Shown piece after piece: positions 60,638-64,000 of a DNA stretch of 64,000 nt (positions are counted from its first letter, which is position 1; every line of letters starts with the position of its first letter). Made by a program: the position numbers and the translations under genes. The notes below the pieces were generated by a model. It made no database searches, was not told the origin of the DNA, and saw only the letters and a list, made by a program, of their open reading frames with translations. Origin of the DNA: Haemonchus contortus. Its lineage: Eukaryota > Nematoda > Chromadorea > Rhabditida > Trichostrongylidae. The stretch is from assembly GCA_000469685.2 (NCBI GenBank), contig LS997563.1:34254468-34318467 (forward strand). Direction: 5' to 3'.

Positions 60638-61828
60638 TTAGGTTGTTCGGAAAGGAATGCGCGCTGAATTTGTCCATTCATTTCTTCACCACTATAGGAG
60701 ATTTTTTGAAATAGTTTTCGGTATTAGAAAAAGATTTTCATTGCGCACCCGCGCTCGCTTGACCAAAAATTCCTTTGCCAAGGCTCGCATGTGGTACAAC
60801 TTCAAGCAAGGAAAATCGACTGCTAAATCTCATCGCGCCATATCTGAAGTATACGGCGAAGAAGCCCTGCCAGAAAGTCAGTGCCGACGATGATTCAGCG
60901 TTTCAAAAAGGTAATAAAAGCTTGGAGGACGAAGAACATGGAAGTTGGCGTCAATTTGTCGATATCCAAGTGTTGAAGATCGTCATTAAATTGGATCCAC
61001 ACCAAACCACTCGAGAACTGGCAATACATGTTGGCTGTTCAAGTCCTACCATCCATGAACATTTGCTGGCAATTGGCAAGACGAACAGGTGCGGAAAATG
61101 GGTACCGCACCAGCTGAGCGACGCAAAAAAGGCAACACGACTGGCGACTGCCGAAATTCTTCTTCATCGCTCCAAGAACAGCGGTTTTTTTCAACTCTAT
61201 CAGTAAATCAGCCGGGAATGGATCTGCTCCGACAATACAACTCGAAAAAGACAGTGGTTAGACGCCGGCGATACTCCAAAATCCACTCCGAAAGCGGATA
61301 TACACGGCAGTAAGGTGATGCTCTGTGTTTCGAACAGCAAAGGTTGAGTGTAGTTTGACGTCCTGAATTCGGGTCAAAAGGTTACAGCGGACAATTACGA
61401 AGATCAATTGAACCGCGTAGATTAAGCACTGCCTCGTCAAGGTGTTGAAACGATGCCGACAAAATTCCTCCCCGACAACGCTCGTCCACATGTTGCGAAA
61501 ACCACCTTGGAAAAAAAATTGAAGAATCGGGCTGGGAAGTATTGCATCAGATCTTGCACCATCCGATTACCATTTGTTCCGGTCAATGCAGCACTCCTTG
61601 GCCGAGAGAAAATTCAAAAACCGAGAAAAAGTCCAACTCAGGGTGTCCAACTACTTTGAGTCGCAGCCGGCCGAGTTCTTCAGAAGAAGAATCCATCCTT
61701 TGCGTAAACGTAGGCAACAAGTCATTGATAGTAATGGAAAATATCTTTTGAATTGATCTTGTTTAGTTTCGTTTTTATCATAAAAAATTTTTTGATCTCA
61801 AACGCGCGTTCCTTTCCGAACAACCTAA
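60638..61828 (+). mobile_element. Mariner (DD34D) element with nearly perfect ends
   Basis: Terminal inverted repeats TTAGGTTGTTCGGAAAGGAA at 60638 and its mirror ending at 61828 (one mismatch in 26) are flanked by TA duplications (60636-60637, 61829-61830). The transposase is readable in shifting frames: MWYNFKQGKSTAKSHRAISE, SLEDEEHGSWRQFVD, LDPHQTTRELAIHVGCSSPT and KWVPHQLSDAKK (DNA-binding half). DNARPHVAKTTLEK then has the second catalytic Asp, PSDYHLFRSMQHSLAERKFK the third, and SNYFESQPAEFFRRRIHPL with VIDSNGKYLLN close the protein. The first catalytic motif is decayed, and a deletion between the second and third Asp removes the usual PYSPDL. It is inactive. Confidence 0.94.
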
Positions 61829-61849
61829 TATTACCCTTGAGGACCACTG

Positions 61850-63080
61850 AGACTTCCAGGGAAGGATCCCAAGTCGAAGTGGCCATTTGAAATGAGATAT
61901 ACACTGCTGGACGTGTTTTTGGATGCTGAGTTCAAATCTGCTTTTCAAATTTGCCAAGCATTTCTCCGAACGGAGTAATGAGGGTGGTTTCAGGGAACTT
62001 GACATGAGAAATTCTAAATTACCTGAATGTGCTTCGTTTCCCAATGGCGGCTCGGTGTAATGGCAAGCGTGACGCTTAACGGGCAAAAGGCTAGGGCTTG
62101 GGTTCTGTGGCGGACAGAATTTTTGCATTATATAGAATTTTTCCCTTAAGGACTAGGAAATACTCTCATGGCGGTTTTGTCACGTTTTATGACCTTTTGA
62201 TGCTCTGCTGACACCTTCTCCTACATATCTATCTCTTACTGAGTGGGAGATTCCTACGTGCGTAAACTCTGGAGATCCGGGAGAGTAAAATGTATATGAT
62301 GAGCAACGATGACGCTATAGTGGGTGTTGATGCTAGATTGGGTGCGATGGTGCGTAGCAGCTCCGGACTCGCCAGCACCGGCACTGTTGATAGTGATTTG
62401 AAGACCAAAAAGCTATTCAGTGCGCCTTACCTCCACAAAAGCAGGTAAAGGAAATGACATCTTGCTCGGAGCTACCTTGAGGCTAATACAGCCGATAGAA
62501 GCTTATTTCTTATTTCCTTTCAAAAATATGTTAACCGCACCACCTCATATGAAATACCTCACGACCTCAACTTTTGCGTGTACACACGAGACTCCACTTT
62601 TTACTTACTATCGCTTGACTACTTTTAGTTCTGTCCGGCTAGATTTGGTTTTCCTACTATGAATGTAGGGTGCATGGGTATGCGAGTAAAACTTGAGTAT
62701 GACTTTATGTTGATGGATATCAGCAAAGCATTAAAAGGTCATAATATGTGATAAAACCGCCATGAGAGTATTTTCTAGTCCTGGAGGGGAAAATTCTACA
62801 AGATGCAAAAACTCCGTCCCCCGCAAAACCCTAACCCTAGCCTCTCACCCATGAAGCGTCACGCTTACTACTACACCAAGCCGCCGTTGAGAAGCGAGGC
62901 ACATCTGGGTAATATAAGTTTTCTCATGTTAAGCTCCCTGAAACCACCCTCATAACTCCAATCAGAGAAACGCTTGGCAAATTTGGAAAGCAAATTTGAA
63001 GCCAGCATCCAAAAACACGCCCGGCAGTGTAAGTCTCATTACAAATGGCCACTTCGACTTGGGATCCTTCCCTGGTTAGT
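61850..63080. mobile_element. Foldback element with ~320-bp inverted arms
   Basis: The left arm (about 61850-62170) and the right arm (about 62755-63080) are imperfect reverse complements over their whole length. Shared blocks include CCAGGGAAGGATCCCAAGTC, GAAGTGGCCATTTG, TTTGCCAAGC, GAGGGTGGTTTCAGGGA, AAGCGTGACGCTT and CCGCCATGAGAGTAT. The spacer is about 585 bp and has no coding sequence. The left end abuts the mariner at 60638-61828. Confidence 0.85.
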
Positions 63081-63974
63081 TCTCACTTCGTATCCCTTGT
63101 AACGAAGACGAAGAAAATATCGTTTCAAATAGCGACTTAAACCAACCATCGATAGGATTCCTGGACCACTGTGCTCGAGAGTAAAGTTCTCGTCTCGAAA
63201 CTTCGCTCCGTATGTGCTCATCATACCTGATCTTTCCAAGGTCCAAGGGAATGATCTGGCAGAAGGGCTCCTGTTCCCTATCAAATTGTACACTCGAATG
63301 CAATACTCGAGCAGCAAGTCTCAGCAAAGTCAATCGAGACTCTTTACTTCTTTCGAGCACATCGTCTACACTTCCTTATTATCAATTAATCCCTTTGAAT
63401 GTATTCTTTCAACATCTACCGAAAAGCTTTCTATGGCTTTCAAGGATGATCAACTTCAGAGCTCTTCATCAAACAAATTTCTGGTATTCGATAAGTGTTT
63501 TGTAGATACTGTTTTTGTTGTTTGTTATTGTTTGTAATGTTGCTGTGTTGTGTTGGGTTTAATGTTTTCAGTTACAATGTTTGTTCATGAAATTTCAGTT
63601 TGCTTCAATCCCCTTTTATATTTGCGACCTTTGTCTCATACCACGATTTTCTTCCATGAACCAGCCATCTTGGAGAGTTCTGTAGCCCTCTTAAGTTCCC
63701 TTTCATTCTATCCAGCGAAATAAATATTGCTATTTTGCAATTTGTGAGTGAAACACATTTGGTTGAGTGTCATCGAAAGTTGGCTTTCAGAAGGATACAA
63801 CCTTCCTGAAGTGAGGCCAATTGATGCCGAAATTCAAAAGAATTGACGGCTTTTTGAAAAAATCTTTGCTCTGAAACCCATAATCACATTCACTTCATAT
63901 GTTTACTCTGTGAGAGACTTTGTGGCACTTTTGATTATAGTAGACTTCAAACTCGCCTGACATAGGCCTTCATG
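63081..63974. other. Intergenic stretch at the right edge
   Basis: An open frame at 63214-63537 (plus, about 107 codons) begins inside or just beside the foldback arm and shows no domain; not called as a gene. Confidence 0.4.
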
Positions 63975-63976
63975 TA

Positions 63977-64000
63977 TTAGGTTGGTGCAAAAGGAATGTA
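63977..64000 (+). mobile_element. Left end of another mariner, cut by the window
   Basis: TTAGGTTGGTGCAAAAGGAA follows a TA at 63975-63976. This is the typical terminal inverted repeat of Hsmar1/cecropia-type mariners. The rest lies outside. Confidence 0.62.

Noticed and set aside
60318..60677. 119-codon minus-strand frame
   Set aside because: It crosses into the mariner terminal repeat and has no domain or splice context.

Overview
This window looks like nuclear DNA from a parasitic nematode. It is AT-rich, its genes are broken into short exons by long GT-AG introns, and much of it is old transposon sequence. It holds two copies of a nematode-specific chemoreceptor family (Srt-type seven-transmembrane receptors) and one cuticlin gene with a zona pellucida (ZP) domain. 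The repeats (Tc1/mariner lineages, RTE-like and CR1-like LINEs, tRNA-like SINEs) fit a strongylid such as a hookworm or relative. That placement is inference; the phylum is the secure part.

Layout. 1-6728 holds the last four exons of an Srt-like receptor (881-6728) whose upstream exons lie outside the window. Its first visible intron is 4.7 kb and contains an inverted-repeat structure (1310-3155). 6729-23485 is mostly mobile DNA: a DD34D mariner (7739-8862), a Tc1-like element (9403-10863), a CR1-like LINE (about 11320-12515) flanked on both sides by about 145-bp tandem repeats, a SINE, and a DD37D mariner-type transposase pseudogene (13565-14603). It is followed by some 8 kb with only weak coding hints. 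23486-39687 is a complete second Srt-like receptor in nine exons. They join into an uninterrupted 326-aa frame with all splice sites GT-AG; its introns hold two hairpin or inverted-repeat elements, a SINE, GC-rich repeats, a mariner (34071-35293) and a DD37D element (37914-39181). 39688-55288 has no gene I can name, but holds an antisense LINE, an RTE-like LINE fragment, GC-rich repeats, a SINE and some unassigned coding-like stretches. 55289-58772 is a complete ten-exon cuticlin gene (373 aa: signal peptide, ZP domain, basic cleavage site, C-terminal membrane segment). 58875-64000 has a mariner (60638-61828), a large foldback element (about 61850-63080) and, at the very edge, the start of another mariner.

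How the genes relate. The two receptors are tandem paralogues on the same strand. The three comparable internal exons have identical lengths (150, 132, 130 nt), and the shared protein part is about 85% identical by hand count. They probably sense chemicals in ciliated neurons (family knowledge). The cuticlin is an unrelated structural gene of the body-wall cuticle. All the transposases I can read are broken, so the autonomous elements here look dead, although several terminal inverted repeats are almost perfect.
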